Assembly (NCBI GenBank): GCA_027563935.2
Contig: CM050447.1
Coordinates: forward strand, 78,043,461-78,107,460
DNA from: Costus lasius
Lineage: Eukaryota > Streptophyta > Magnoliopsida > Zingiberales > Costaceae
Length of the DNA stretch: 64,000 bases
Direction of reading: 5' to 3'
The translations under genes were made by a program, and so were the position numbers. Below are positions 32,528 through 43,166 of the stretch, piece by piece (positions within the stretch are counted from its first letter, which is position 1; each line of letters starts with the position of its first letter). Below the pieces are notes generated by a model. The model saw only the letters and a program-made list of their open reading frames with translations. It ran no database searches and was not told where the DNA came from.

Positions 32528-34200
32528 TGTTGGGGTATGCCCTTAAGGCTAATGTTTGAGGCCTTGGGAATGTATCAGTATCATGTAATAAACTCTTATG
32601 TTTATAAAGGCATGGTTGTTATTCAGTTTGTTACATTATCTGCTGCAATAAGTGTACTTCTGAATAATGTCTCAAAGCTGTTCAGCTGGGCTGACATGCT
32701 GTAAAGTCCTTAGTCGAGATATCTTGGTGAACATGAGACAGCCTTGATATGGTTAAGACTAATATGTGTTCTAATCTTATAGGATGCTTCGAGCATGGAA
32801 TAAGATGTAGACTCATGGGTACATTGGATGTACTGGACAGACCCTACTAGGATATTCAGTTGCTTGTCACAATGTGAATAATCCTTCAATGCAACAAGTG
32901 GCACATTTCCTTTGACTTGAGATCACTTGTGTTTTCTAAATGATGATTGTCATTGTTTTGAGGTAGTTCAATATCATTTGAAACATAATGATTATAGACT
33001 ATCTTGGATGGTGAGCTTGAGTCAGGTTAGGGCACTAGTGATAGACATAGGATTGCCGTCTCCTTAATTGGAGTGTGATGTTCTAAAGGGGCCCCCTGGA
33101 TGAGATGATTGAGAAAAGAGTATGGCCATACCCAGGTGACTATGTTCATCTGATCTAATCATGCTCATCATATTGGAGTTACAAGCTTGACACGCTTGTC
33201 CAATAAGAACATCCAGTGGCAAAGGAAATATGCATGCCTTGTGAGTTGGATTCACACTTGTGCTGTGGTTTGGGTGTAGTCTTGGAAGACTCTTTTCTTT
33301 ATATCGGGAGACAGTGATGTGTTGCTAGATACCCCTCACTGATCGTGATAACGTTAGTTATCGTTACCGACATTTAAAGGAAACCCTTAGGGTCGCACAA
33401 TTTGATGATATGGCTTACTTAAGTCAGATCGTGTGGACTGAATTGTTTTGGTTCAGTTTAAAGGGATTTAATCTCTGATTGTAAGTGAGATCTGGTCTGA
33501 TCATGTTTGATTGATTAGGGCTTAAGATCGGTAAGCTTCGATTGAGAGAATAGATGCTAGATCGGTGAGATCAGGAGCATTAAGAGATGAACGGTCAGAT
33601 CTTGAACCTTTAGGTTTAATATGATCTGGACTGAAGACTTGGCTTGATTGGTTTCTTGAGCCGAACCAAATTGAACCGGCTCATATATGAGCACATGGTT
33701 CAAAGGGAGAAGAGGTGGCGACTTGTTCACTTGGCGTGAACATTTGAGCGAGTGGTGGTTTCTATTTTTAGAAACCATGATCTCCACTTGGAGATCTCTC
33801 ACATTCGAAGAGAATTAATTCTATTCTCGCCTCTCTACCCATTATTCCTCTCGACACTTTCGTGTGTGGCGACGCTTGGAGCTTTGAGGAGGATTCGGCC
33901 AAGAAAGGAAAATCGTCTCCATCCCTTCCATACGTTCAAGACTTCTTGGAACCTTGCTAGCACAAGGAGCACCAAGAAAGTAGGCACACTCTCATCTTGT
34001 GTGCGCATTCTCTGGAGGAGACCCCTGTCGATCTCTGCTTCCTAGACGCCATCCAAACGAAATGGCTATGGTATGAATCTAAACCTTATGAAGTTAATCA
34101 TATGTCATTACGTAAGGTCTCTTGAAACCCTAGTTTCCGCTTGCAAAATTATTTGCGCCACCTGTCAGGGTTTCGCCCCCTTAGCTATAGGGGACTTTCA
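32528..34200 (+). repeat. Solo LTR of the young copia family, diverged
   Basis: It starts TGTTGGGGTATGCCCTTAAG and ends GGGGACTTTCA, with 5-bp duplications gtaat at 32523-32527 and 34201-34205. It aligns along its length with the reverse complement of 8279-9989 but has many changes. There is no internal domain, so it is a solo LTR left by LTR-LTR recombination. It interrupts a Tekay/Del-type integrase codon run (GVIRFGKK). Confidence 0.9.
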
Positions 34201-34356
34201 GTAATAAGGTTTGGAAAGAAAGACAAATTAAGTTTAAGATTTGTTGATCCTTTTGAGATTCTTGAAAAGATTAGTTCATTTGCATATAGGATTGCTTTAC
34301 CACCATCCTTAGCCAATGTCCATAATGTATTTCATATCTCAATGTTAAGAACTTGA
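34201..34356 (+). pseudogene. Tekay/Del-type gypsy integrase C-terminal fragment
   Basis: The reading VIRFGKKDKLSLRF, VDPFEILEKIS and IALPPSLANVHNVFHISML is the conserved integrase end of plant Tekay/Del chromoviruses. The first codons (GV) lie before the solo LTR at 32520-32527. It ends at a TGA where the sequence departs from the family, and the chromodomain resumes at about 35926. Confidence 0.85.
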
Positions 34357-35925
34357 AGCCCAGGTTCAATAAGATCCAAATTTTTTTATTTTGAGTTACT
34401 TGATCATATGCCTGTACCTTGCATAAATGGTCTTCTATTTGAATTCTTTTGATCCATATGTCTCTTCCATTTCGAAATGAGTATATCAGCACTTGTCTCT
34501 TGTATGAACTTTAAGGTTCACATGAGAGTTTGATACATTTATCAATGAACCAATTTTGCAATGAAGGAAAGTATGTTTTATTTTGTTAGTGTATTGGCTG
34601 CTAGTGGGAATAACTTTATGAGTCCGAAAGGGAAAAGACTATGAGCCCATAAATGGGAAAAGAGGGATAGTTGTGGAACAAAGTGCTATATGGAATAAAG
34701 TGCCACATTAGAAATAATAGGCGCCACCTCTTGAATCCATGGGAGCCACCTCTTGAATCCCACTATCTCATGTGAGGAGCCATGATAGCTCCAGCCAGCA
34801 TATATTTGATTTTCACTCTGATGAGGGTGGATTATGCTTCCAAACATGGAAGGTTTATGTGTTATTCTCCACTATGCAATTTGTATGCTATGCCTCTTTG
34901 GTTTGATTTTTCTTTATGTTCCTCATGCTTATGATTTCACTTTCATGTTGCTATTTGATTTTACCTATGGAACCATATGGATATCTAATGCTTCTCATGA
35001 TATGTTATGATTGATTTAAAATGAAAATATGGCCTATTTCATGATTTGGTATCTTTTGGCATCTAATTTACTTGTTGAGCATTCTTGCTCAATTCTTGCA
35101 TTCTAACCTCTTTACAGATTAGCTTTGGGGTACAAGTTTTGTGGAAGGTTCAAAAGGATGCTAATGAGTGGAAGTTTTATGTTTTGAGCATTTAAACTTT
35201 AAAGACTAATGTATGAAATTGTTTTGTGCTTGTAAGATAAGATTGAGAATATCCATGACTTGTATGTGATGAGATGAAAATACTATGGTTTTGTAATAGG
35301 ATATATGGCTATTATGATATCAAAGGATTTTGATTATGAGGTAGAATTGTTATTTGAGTTTGTTGTTACCTCCTAGGTGATGATGAAAAGTAAATTTTAT
35401 AATTCATGTCGAATAGGTTATCGAGTAATGATCCTGGATAGATATAGCAAAATTGTTTTTATATAAGTTGAATTTTCATTTATCGATTATCATTTCGAAG
35501 TAAACCTGATCTTGTTGTCTTCAATTTATCATAACTTTTGAATACCTAAGCCAAATCTTATGAAATCTGATTCATTGCAAAGAAAACTCAAGCATCTTTC
35601 TTTTGAGTTAGATATTGAATACTTTAGAGCTAGTTATTGAATTTATTGATTCAGGATAATTTGACCTAGTAAATATGTTTTCACTATTTGTGCCTTTATC
35701 TAGTGAGTAATATTTGTCCAAATTATGTGATAGTAAATATACAAAATTGTTATTTGCATATTAATTAGACTTAATAACCTATAATTAGAGACTTTCTTTA
35801 AGTGATTTGGATCAGAAATAAATTTATAATCAAATTTGCACTTAACCCTATAAATATGGAAATATTCCTTTCATGATTCTAACCTATTGTTACTTCATTG
35901 ATTATAACTTTTTGTATTGAGCTCC
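34357..35925. other. AT-rich sequence splitting the gypsy remnant
   Basis: About 1.57 kb separate integrase and chromodomain. No gene is visible. Features include a direct repeat GCCACCTCTTGAATCC (34729 and 34747 region) and phrases such as GAGTCCGAAAGGGAAAAGAC that resemble gypsy LTR sequence. A candidate TGAAG...CTTCA termini pair (34354 and 35897) has no matching target duplication. It is probably a decayed LTR insertion, but unproven. Confidence 0.35.
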
Positions 35926-36048
35926 ATTAGTGAAAGTTATTTGGCAACATCATTCTTTTAAGGAACCAACATGGGAGTTTGAGGAAGACATGAGAAAAGT
36001 TCATCCACATCTTTTTGCTACTCAAGGTATGACAACTTTAGAGGACTA
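35926..36048 (+). pseudogene. Tekay/Del-type chromodomain end
   Basis: The frame PLVKVIWQHHSFKEPTWEFE with the following EDMRKVHPHLF matches the C-terminal chromodomain of Tekay/Del chromoviruses, which binds modified histones and guides integration. It stops at TAA (36046-36048). A purine tract and an LTR start follow within 25 bp. Confidence 0.82.
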
Positions 36049-36072
36049 AAGTTTTCTTTAAGGGAGGAGGAA

Positions 36073-36224
36073 TATAATACCCTGAAAAAAGTGTTATTAT
36101 GATTTGCAAAATAATCATGCATGAGTATAAAAATTTATACTTGTTATGAGTTGTGATATCCTTGTTGTAGTACATTACATATTGGAGGACCTTGAGTAAT
36201 AGAGGATGAAAATGTAAGTGAATT
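36073..36224 (+). repeat. Gypsy LTR end, left arm of an inverted repeat
   Basis: It starts TATAATACCCTG just after the purine tract GGGAGGAGGAA. The same 152 bp, inverted, are at 39417-39568 with about six mismatches. Both arms begin TA instead of the usual TG. Confidence 0.8.
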
Positions 36225-36239
36225 TGTGAAAACAATTTA

Positions 36240-39200
36240 GGCTGCGTTTGGCGCAGCTATTCAACGACTTTTACTAGTCAGACCAGCAGAAAATGAAAAG
36301 CTACAGCATTTGGCTAACAGCTTCTAGGTTCCAAACCTAGAAGCTGCATCGATAGGGAGAAGCTACCGTTTAGCTACTTCTGGGAATCGCTGCAGCTGAA
36401 ACACTTTCCTCTCTCATAGGACTCATCCTCGCACACGCGATTCTCTCTTCCGCTGGACCACCGACGCTACCAATCTTTTTCTCTTGCGGCCGAAAATTCC
36501 TCTCTGGACGCTGATCTTCCTTTCTAGCCACCGATATTCCTCTCTTGCCGCTCGCACTAGGCTTTCCTCTCTCGGAAGAGAGCTTCTCTCGCATACGTTC
36601 GAAGCTCTCTTCCGCCGCACAGGGTCTTCCTCCTCCCAACACCGCCAACCCACATGCACAATCCTATTTCCACCTCTCGCTCTCGCAGCTACTGCTTTTG
36701 GCGGGTCAACAAGTCAAGCGCCACTTTACCAATCTTGCCGAAAGCTTCAATCCTCGATCCCGACACACGACAGCTGCCGCCGAAGCTCTCTCTCGCCACC
36801 GAAGTGTTGGGAAACCCCGGGGATATTTTACAAATTTCAGAGTTATAGACATACATTTTTCGCAGCGGAAGAATGTACCCGAAACAGGCCGGTCCCAAAA
36901 ACCCAGTGAAGATCGCAAGCAAGGGAGTCGACATGATGAGTTAGGAAATACCTTAAGAGCAATGTGGAGCGATGCCGATGTAGGCGTCCAAGTGTGCGCC
37001 CTCTGCAGTCTCGCACACACAGATCTCTTGAGTTCTCTTCTTCCACGCCCGGTGCTAGCCTCGGGAAGAAGATCCAAGCCTTAGGGAGATACTCTACTTC
37101 ACTTGCGCCACCAAGAGAGATGATGCGCCAAGAGAAGAAGGAAGACTACCCAAACCGCCAAGCACTAAAGTTCCTTGCGCCAAGAGGAAAGGAGGAAGAG
37201 GCTTGCGGTTATGGAAGAAGGAAGATGCGCCCTTGCTCGAAGCGCTCGCCCCTCTTTTTGTGTTCACGCCTTCAAGGATTGATCACTTGTAAAAGGGGGC
37301 GACTAGGGTCACATATATAGGGCAAGAGGCGGTTAGGGTAAGGGCTAGGATCATGACAAGTGTAGGGCTAGGATGAAGAGGTTTGAGACAAGGAAAGTCT
37401 CCAAGACATTTCCATAATTATCATTCAACCTTTCCTTTTGTGCCCACGCCTTTCCTTGTGCGCCAAGGCTTTGCCTTGCACCTCAAGCAATGCCATAGAG
37501 GCATGCATTCCATCCTAGGAAGAGAGGGGAGGCGCCCTTTACTTCCATAATGAAGCAAAGGCACCAACATGACCCCATTATGCCCCTAGGCGCTTAATGG
37601 TTCATGTTTCTCCCCATTATACCCTTTTAGCCTCTCATCTCTTCATGAGAACTTGTTATTGGGCTGCATTGGATAATGAGCTAGCCCAAACTTCATTACA
37701 TGGGTTGATTAAGCACTTGGATCCAATCCAATGCAACCCTAATCCAAATGTGACCAACCATGGTCAAATACGGGTCAACCTGCCAAAAATGAAGTTTGGC
37801 TCCAATAACATTCTTCCATCTCATCAGGCCCATTGGCGCTGATGAAATCTCCCAATTAGATCCGAGTTATCCAATAACTCGATCATAAGGCTTCCCGATC
37901 AATACGAGAGCTCAAGTATCAAGGTGTGCGACCCTGTAGGTTCCTCTGACGTTGGCAGTGCTGACCAAAGGTCATCACAAGCAGTGAGTGGCACCTAGTA
38001 GTGCATCGCTGCTACCCAGGTCATTGGAATGGATATCGACATCGACATCCCCATCATCGCAACTAGGTACAGATGCATTAGAGTCTCTTTGCCGAACTGA
38101 TATTCGATTGGACAAGTGTGTCACCACTTGTTTTTCATCCAATCACATGGCTATGACTAAAACAGGTTCTCACCTGGGTATGGCCATACACTCTCAGTCA
38201 TAGAACCATAAAGGAGCTCCATGGATATCATACTTCCCTAGGGAAGGGGCAAATCCTATGTCTATCCATTGATCTTCTCATATGGGTCGTGACATGCTCA
38301 ATAACAACCGTTATGACCTCCCAGCTACGGCAAGGTGTTAGGTTGTATTAAAGCAAGTCCCTAACCATATAGAATGATCAATGACCTCAAGTCAAGGGAT
38401 CAATGCATCTCCTGTCACTTATGAGGATAACTCATGACACCAAGTCATAGCCTCATAGCGGGTCTATCCAGTATATCCTCCAATGATATACCCATGTGTC
38501 TGCGTTAGCACCACGTGCCTAACCAGCCCACATACCAGTCTCTCAAGTACCAGAGCTGTCCCATATCCACTCAGGTACATTGACTGGGGACAATTATTTG
38601 AGCACAGATCCAATCTATCTCCAAGGACATTATCATGTAAGTACACAATCGCAGGTGTAGTCAAACAATGATAATGACAATGCCAGAATGATATATAAAT
38701 ATCAATATCAAGTAGTACATAGGTTGACCAAAACTAGGTCCTAGGGCATATATACCAACACGAAGCTATCTCGCCGCCGTCAAAGGTTTTACAGCAAGCT
38801 CTAAGGCGAGTCATAGCTCCTTGCCCCTGCAGGTCGTAGCTCCTCGTCTAGCCTTCCTTACAAAGCTAGTCTTCCAGCCTTCGCACTCTCATATGCAAGT
38901 TGGGGTTGCTAAATAACCTCAGTTAAGGCTGGATTCTCTTTTGCCGCCGATGATGCTGGATGGAGCAGCCCCATCTGTGGGCTAGGTACTGTTCTCTCTA
39001 CTCTCTTGTGTGATGGATTTTCTTGGACTTCCCTGTCGATTCTGCCTTGGACCCCTTGCTGGTTTTTGGTCCCAGCTTCTAGCTAGTTCATATGCGTTGA
39101 TGTGGCTAGGGTTGATAGCTATTTTTATTTGGAGTTCTATATGTTGTATTATTCGGCCATGTCGTGCCGCTGCTGTGATTTGCATACTTGTGCTGCTGTT

Positions 39201-39316
39201 GCTGATCAGCGCAGCATTTTATCCAAACACCACTCAATTTTTTCCACCAGCTATTCTTCAATTAGTACTTTCTCAATCAGCAGAAGCCAAAAGCTCTAGC
39301 TATACCAAACACACCC
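36240..39316. mobile_element. PIF/Harbinger-like non-autonomous element containing a solo LTR
   Basis: Termini GGCTGCGTTTGGC and (reverse complement of the right end) GGGTGTGTTTGGT match at 10 of 13 bases. They are flanked by TTA at 36237-36239 and 39317-39319, as for Tourist/Harbinger elements. Without the copia solo LTR it would be about 1.1 kb. No transposase is present; short frames on either side of the LTR do not resemble anything. The autonomous-type genes at 46.8-49.3 kb belong to the same superfamily but I see no shared termini. Confidence 0.7.
36805..38760 (-). repeat. Copia solo LTR, second Angela-like family
   Basis: Plus-strand ends are TGTTGGGAAACCCCGG and TATACCAACA, with duplications cgaag at 36800-36804 and 38761-38765. 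In minus reading it starts TGTTGGTATATATGCCCTAG, like the first family's TGTTGGGGTATGCCC, and shares internal phrases, so orientation is minus. The same LTR, interrupted, is at 51527-58392. Confidence 0.88.
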
Positions 39317-39416
39317 TTACTAAGTTATGTAGAAATGAAACAAAAAGAAGAAAACATAAGAACATGAGACAAACTTGGGGGTTGAAAAGTCAATATTACC
39401 ATGTAATCATGCCACC

Positions 39417-39568
39417 AATTCACTTATATTTTCATCCTCTGTTACTCAAGGTCCTCCAATATGTAATGTACTACAACAAGGATATCACAACTCATAACAA
39501 GTATAGATTTTTATTCTCATCCATGATTATTTTGCAAATCATAATAACACTTTTTTTAGGGTATTATA
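39417..39568 (-). repeat. Gypsy LTR end, right arm of an inverted repeat
   Basis: It is the reverse complement of 36073-36224 at about 96% by eye. It ends AGGGTATTATA. Between the Harbinger-like element and this arm lie about 100 bp not shared with the left arm. Confidence 0.8.
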
Positions 39569-40124
39569 CATTGGGCCAAGAGTCTAATGAGGGCAGAAGT
39601 GAGAGGTGCCATGGGTGCATGGTTTCAATAATGGGGTGCAAGAAGAGGTTGGATCAACTTATTGGGCTGAGAGCCCAATGAACCTTCACATTGGTGGCTA
39701 TATACTATGAGGAAGGTTCCAAGGGGCCAAACACTAGGCCCAAGCTTAGGCGCCAAGCTTAGATGCCTAACCCAAGTGACAAGACTAGATGCTACTGCCT
39801 AGCTGGGTGTGTTTAGGTGGCCGAGCATGTAAGACAAGAAAACCTTGACACATGAGGTGAGTAGAGAACATAATTACCCTGTAATGGAATGTTTTTTCCC
39901 TCTTCCTTTAAGTGCATCGTCTAGATGTACTAATCAAGGAATGAACTAGTTGACCTTGCCATAGGAGGAATGTCTGGCTATGTATAATTAAGCAGGTAGG
40001 GGTTCGGCCTTAATACATGCATTATTCTATTCTCTCCTCTCTCTACCGACGCCCTCCTCACTCTTGGCATGATCTTCAAGGTGTGGGTCCTTGCTTTCAA
40101 AGCTTGCACAAAGCGTGAAGCGAG
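39569..40124. other. Unassigned sequence before a copia remnant
   Basis: No gene is supported. A small tandem phrase (CCAAGCTTAG) and a pyrimidine-rich tract (TTCTCTCCTCTCTCTACC at 40031-40048) suggest LTR or leader sequence of the following copia remnant, but no LTR boundary is clear. Confidence 0.3.
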
Positions 40125-41440
40125 GTGATTGTCAAGGGGTTGTTATGTTGTATAATCAAATCATATAGTGAAACTATGGCTTCAAGAGATGTAGCATTCT
40201 GGAAAGAAGCTGTAAACGATGAAATGGACTCGATAATGTCTAAAGAGACTTGGGTTTTGGTATATTTACCACTTAGATCAAAAGCAATTGGGTGTAAATG
40301 GGTGTTTAATAGAAAACATAATGGTTTTATGCAAACTCATAAAGCTAGATTGGTAGCTAAGGGATTTTCACAAAAGAACAACATAGATTATTTTGATACT
40401 TATGCACTAGTGGCAAGAATAACATTTATTAGATTGTTAATTACTTTGGCTTCAATTCATAAGTTATTTTTTCATCAAATGGATGTTAAAATAGCTTTTT
40501 TGAATGATGACTTAATTGAAGAAGTTTACATGGAACAACCTGAAGGCTTTGTGCTTCTAGGAAATGAACATAAAGTTTGTAAATTGGTTAAGTTAATATA
40601 TGGTTTAAAATAAGCTCCCAAAGAATAATATAAAAAGTTTGATACAGTAATCCTTTTAACTGGGTTTAGGCATAATATTGCTAATAAAAGGAATAAAGGA
40701 AACCAAATTATATGTAAGCTCAATATTCTAAATGAAAGATCTAGAATTGTCGATCAATTTAGTTATGCTAGTGTCATTGGTAATGTATGTTATGCATTAT
40801 ACTAAACTTGATATGACTTATGTTGTGTTGTCAAGGTTTACAAGTAAGCCTAGCGTAGAACATTGGAAAGCCATTAAAAAAGTGTTTAGATATCTCAAGA
40901 AAACACAAGAATGAAGTCTTGTGTATAAAGATAATCTATCTATGCTAGAGGAAAGATATAGCGATGCAAGTTAGTTAACAAATAATGGTGAAAGTAAAAC
41001 CACTTTAGGATAGATTTTCATGTTAGGTGGTCGGGCTATAAGTTGGGCTTTTAAGAAGTAAATTTGCATTGCTTATTCAACCATGGAATCTGAGTTTATA
41101 GCTATAACTAGCGTAGGTAAAGAAGCATAATTATTACATAATTTGTTGATGGATGTTGAGTCATGGCCATAACTAATGACATCCATTTTTATTTTTTTTT
41201 TGCATTGTGATAGTCTATCAATAATATCTCATGCATATAGTAAAATATATAAGAAAAAGTTTAGACATCTTGGCAAGAGACATGCCTATGTATGAGAATT
41301 AATCTCAACGGGGTGATCACCATAGTTTATGTGAGATCAAGTGATAATTTAGCTAAGCCTCTCATTAAGCCACTTACTAGAGAATTAGTAAGAACAACAT
41401 CTTGTAATATGAGAATTAAGTTATTAAACTTAAGCACCAA
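40125..41440 (+). pseudogene. Ty1-copia RT-RNase H remnant
   Basis: A frame at 40125-40613 reads AFWKEAVNDEMDSIMSKETW, IGCKWVFNRKHNG, HQMDVKIAFLN and EVYMEQPEGF, a copia reverse transcriptase. It stops at KLIYGLK followed by TAA, and the YVDD region is deleted near 40700. RNase H segments follow with stops (YSDAS..., MESEFIAITSVGKEA, CDSLSIISHA, FRHLGKRHAYV, DNLAKPLIKPLTRE). Codons are AT-rich. The family differs from the young copia element at 8.3-17.4 kb. Confidence 0.85.
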
Positions 41441-42400
41441 TGATGGTAAACTAATTTTTTAATTAGAAAACCTATAATTTTTAAAGTTCATTGGTTAAAG
41501 ACAAATCATTGTTATGTGCTTGTGAGCATTAGGAAGTCTCATAATAAGAAAAAATATATATAAATGAAAACTAGTGCTCATAGTTGCGAAATTGAAAGGA
41601 TAAGTATTAGCTCTTAATGGAGTTTATAATTATTTGTATCCTAATAGGACAAAAGTAGAAACTCCACTTATAAGAACATTAAAGTGGTACTCCTTCAATA
41701 AAAGAATTGTGGTTCTTATATAAATATTCATTGAATTAGATTAGCACATGACTATATATATGATAGTACTAAGGCTAGTGTAGAGAAATCTTTATGAACA
41801 CTATGACAAATATCATATGTGTGATATCTTCAATATTAATGCAAAATGAAAAAGCTATAACTTTTATTAGGATTTTAAAATATTTATTCTAATTGTAGAT
41901 CAAGTCGAAAGATATTTACTTGTATGTGTAACCTAGCATAAAGTTATTGATCACAATTGTTGGGAGATTGTTGTATATAGTTGTGACAAAATGAAGGATC
42001 ATCATAGTCTCATATTGGGAATGGTTGAAAGCAGAACTTGAGTCAAAGACTACTATGACCCAATAATAATATATTTAAAGGTCTTGATTAGGCATTTGAG
42101 CACTTAAGGCATCTTATCATTTAGTGGCTACATATTTTCTATTAAAAATATAAAATAAAATAAATTAAAATAAAATAATAATTTTTAAACTTTATGATTA
42201 AAAATTCCATGAATTATTTTCAACACCATTTATTATTATCGTAGCTTCACTAAATGACTGAACATTTTTTTACTTAAAAAGTATAATATTTTCTCATAAT
42301 ATTTGTATAACTGCAATACTAAGTAGTGTATATATATATAATTTTGAGAATTTTAACACCCAATTGTTTAATTAATTGTAACATATTCTAAAATGAAAAT
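41441..42400 (+). other. AT-rich tail, probable decayed copia LTR
   Basis: TGTTGGGAGAT at about 41959-41968 looks like a polypurine tract, with a TG start (TGTTGTATATAG) at 41969 for the remnant's 3' LTR. I cannot define its end. The rest is very AT-rich with no coding signal. Confidence 0.4.
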
Positions 42401-42836
42401 TTTGTTTTTCAAAATGAAAAATGTGATAGAGTAGAGGAGAGACAGAAGAAACTCCCGCCCGCCTTTCATCTCTCCCTCCGGTTTGTGTTTTTTTTTTTTT
42501 CAAAAAAAAAATAATTATTAATATAATATTTGTAATATCGGTTCTCTCTCTCCAACCGCCCAACTTGGACAAAGTCGTCTTCCACTTCGAACAAGACACC
42601 GACATCTGTCGCTCTTCCTCCGCGGAACCCAAACCACTTTCCTAATCCGCTTTATTCCATCGCCAACATCTCGTCACCACAATTGGAAGGCGATCCCTTC
42701 CAACACCCCTTGTAGGGTTCCTCCTCTCCCTCCGCCCCTCCCTCGATCCCTCGCCTCCCCCTATACCGCTCGTGCTCTCTCAACGCCTATTCGACGGCGA
42801 CCGCAACCTAATCCAGTGGGCGATTCGCAGCTCCAA

Positions 42837-43157
42837 GTGAGTCCTCGTCTCAGCTGCGATCTCCCTCTCCCGCATTTTCCGCTTCGCCTCTTCCTTATTG
42901 GAATTTTTGTCCCCCTTTCGGCTAATCTGGCTTCGATTTTGTCCCGCCCACCTCGTTTGTCGAAATCTGAACTTTTTACCGCTTGCTCCTTTTCCTATTC
43001 GCCCTAGCCGCGAAAGATGTGATCTTTGCTTTCATTTTTTTTAATCTCTACTTGTAACTCTCTACTGCGACCCATCGAGTTGTGTTGCATTTCGTGCTTG
43101 GTTTGGTTTGGCTTTGCAAATGTCTAATCCTGCCGCTAAAGGAGATTTTGATGCCAG
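42837..43157 (+). other. Putative 5'-UTR intron of the FRS-like gene
   Basis: The donor CAA|GTGAGT at 42837 and the acceptor TGCCAG at 43157 bracket a pyrimidine-rich sequence and end nine bases before the start codon. A CT-rich likely untranslated exon lies upstream (about 42540-42836). Transcript evidence is needed; this is inferred from splice signals. Confidence 0.5.
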
Positions 43158-43166
43158 GACAAGACA

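Noticed and set aside
34354..35897. A complete solo LTR with TGAAG...CTTCA ends
   Set aside because: The flanking 5-bp sequences gaact and ttgat do not match. Kept only as unassigned sequence.
36484..37320. Frames of 118-179 codons spanning a transposon/LTR boundary
   Set aside because: They cross the 36805 LTR junction, so cannot be an ancestral gene. No motif was recognised.
39010..39681. 223-codon frame with hydrophobic stretches
   Set aside because: It starts in the Harbinger-like element and runs through its terminus into an inverted gypsy LTR arm; chance frame.
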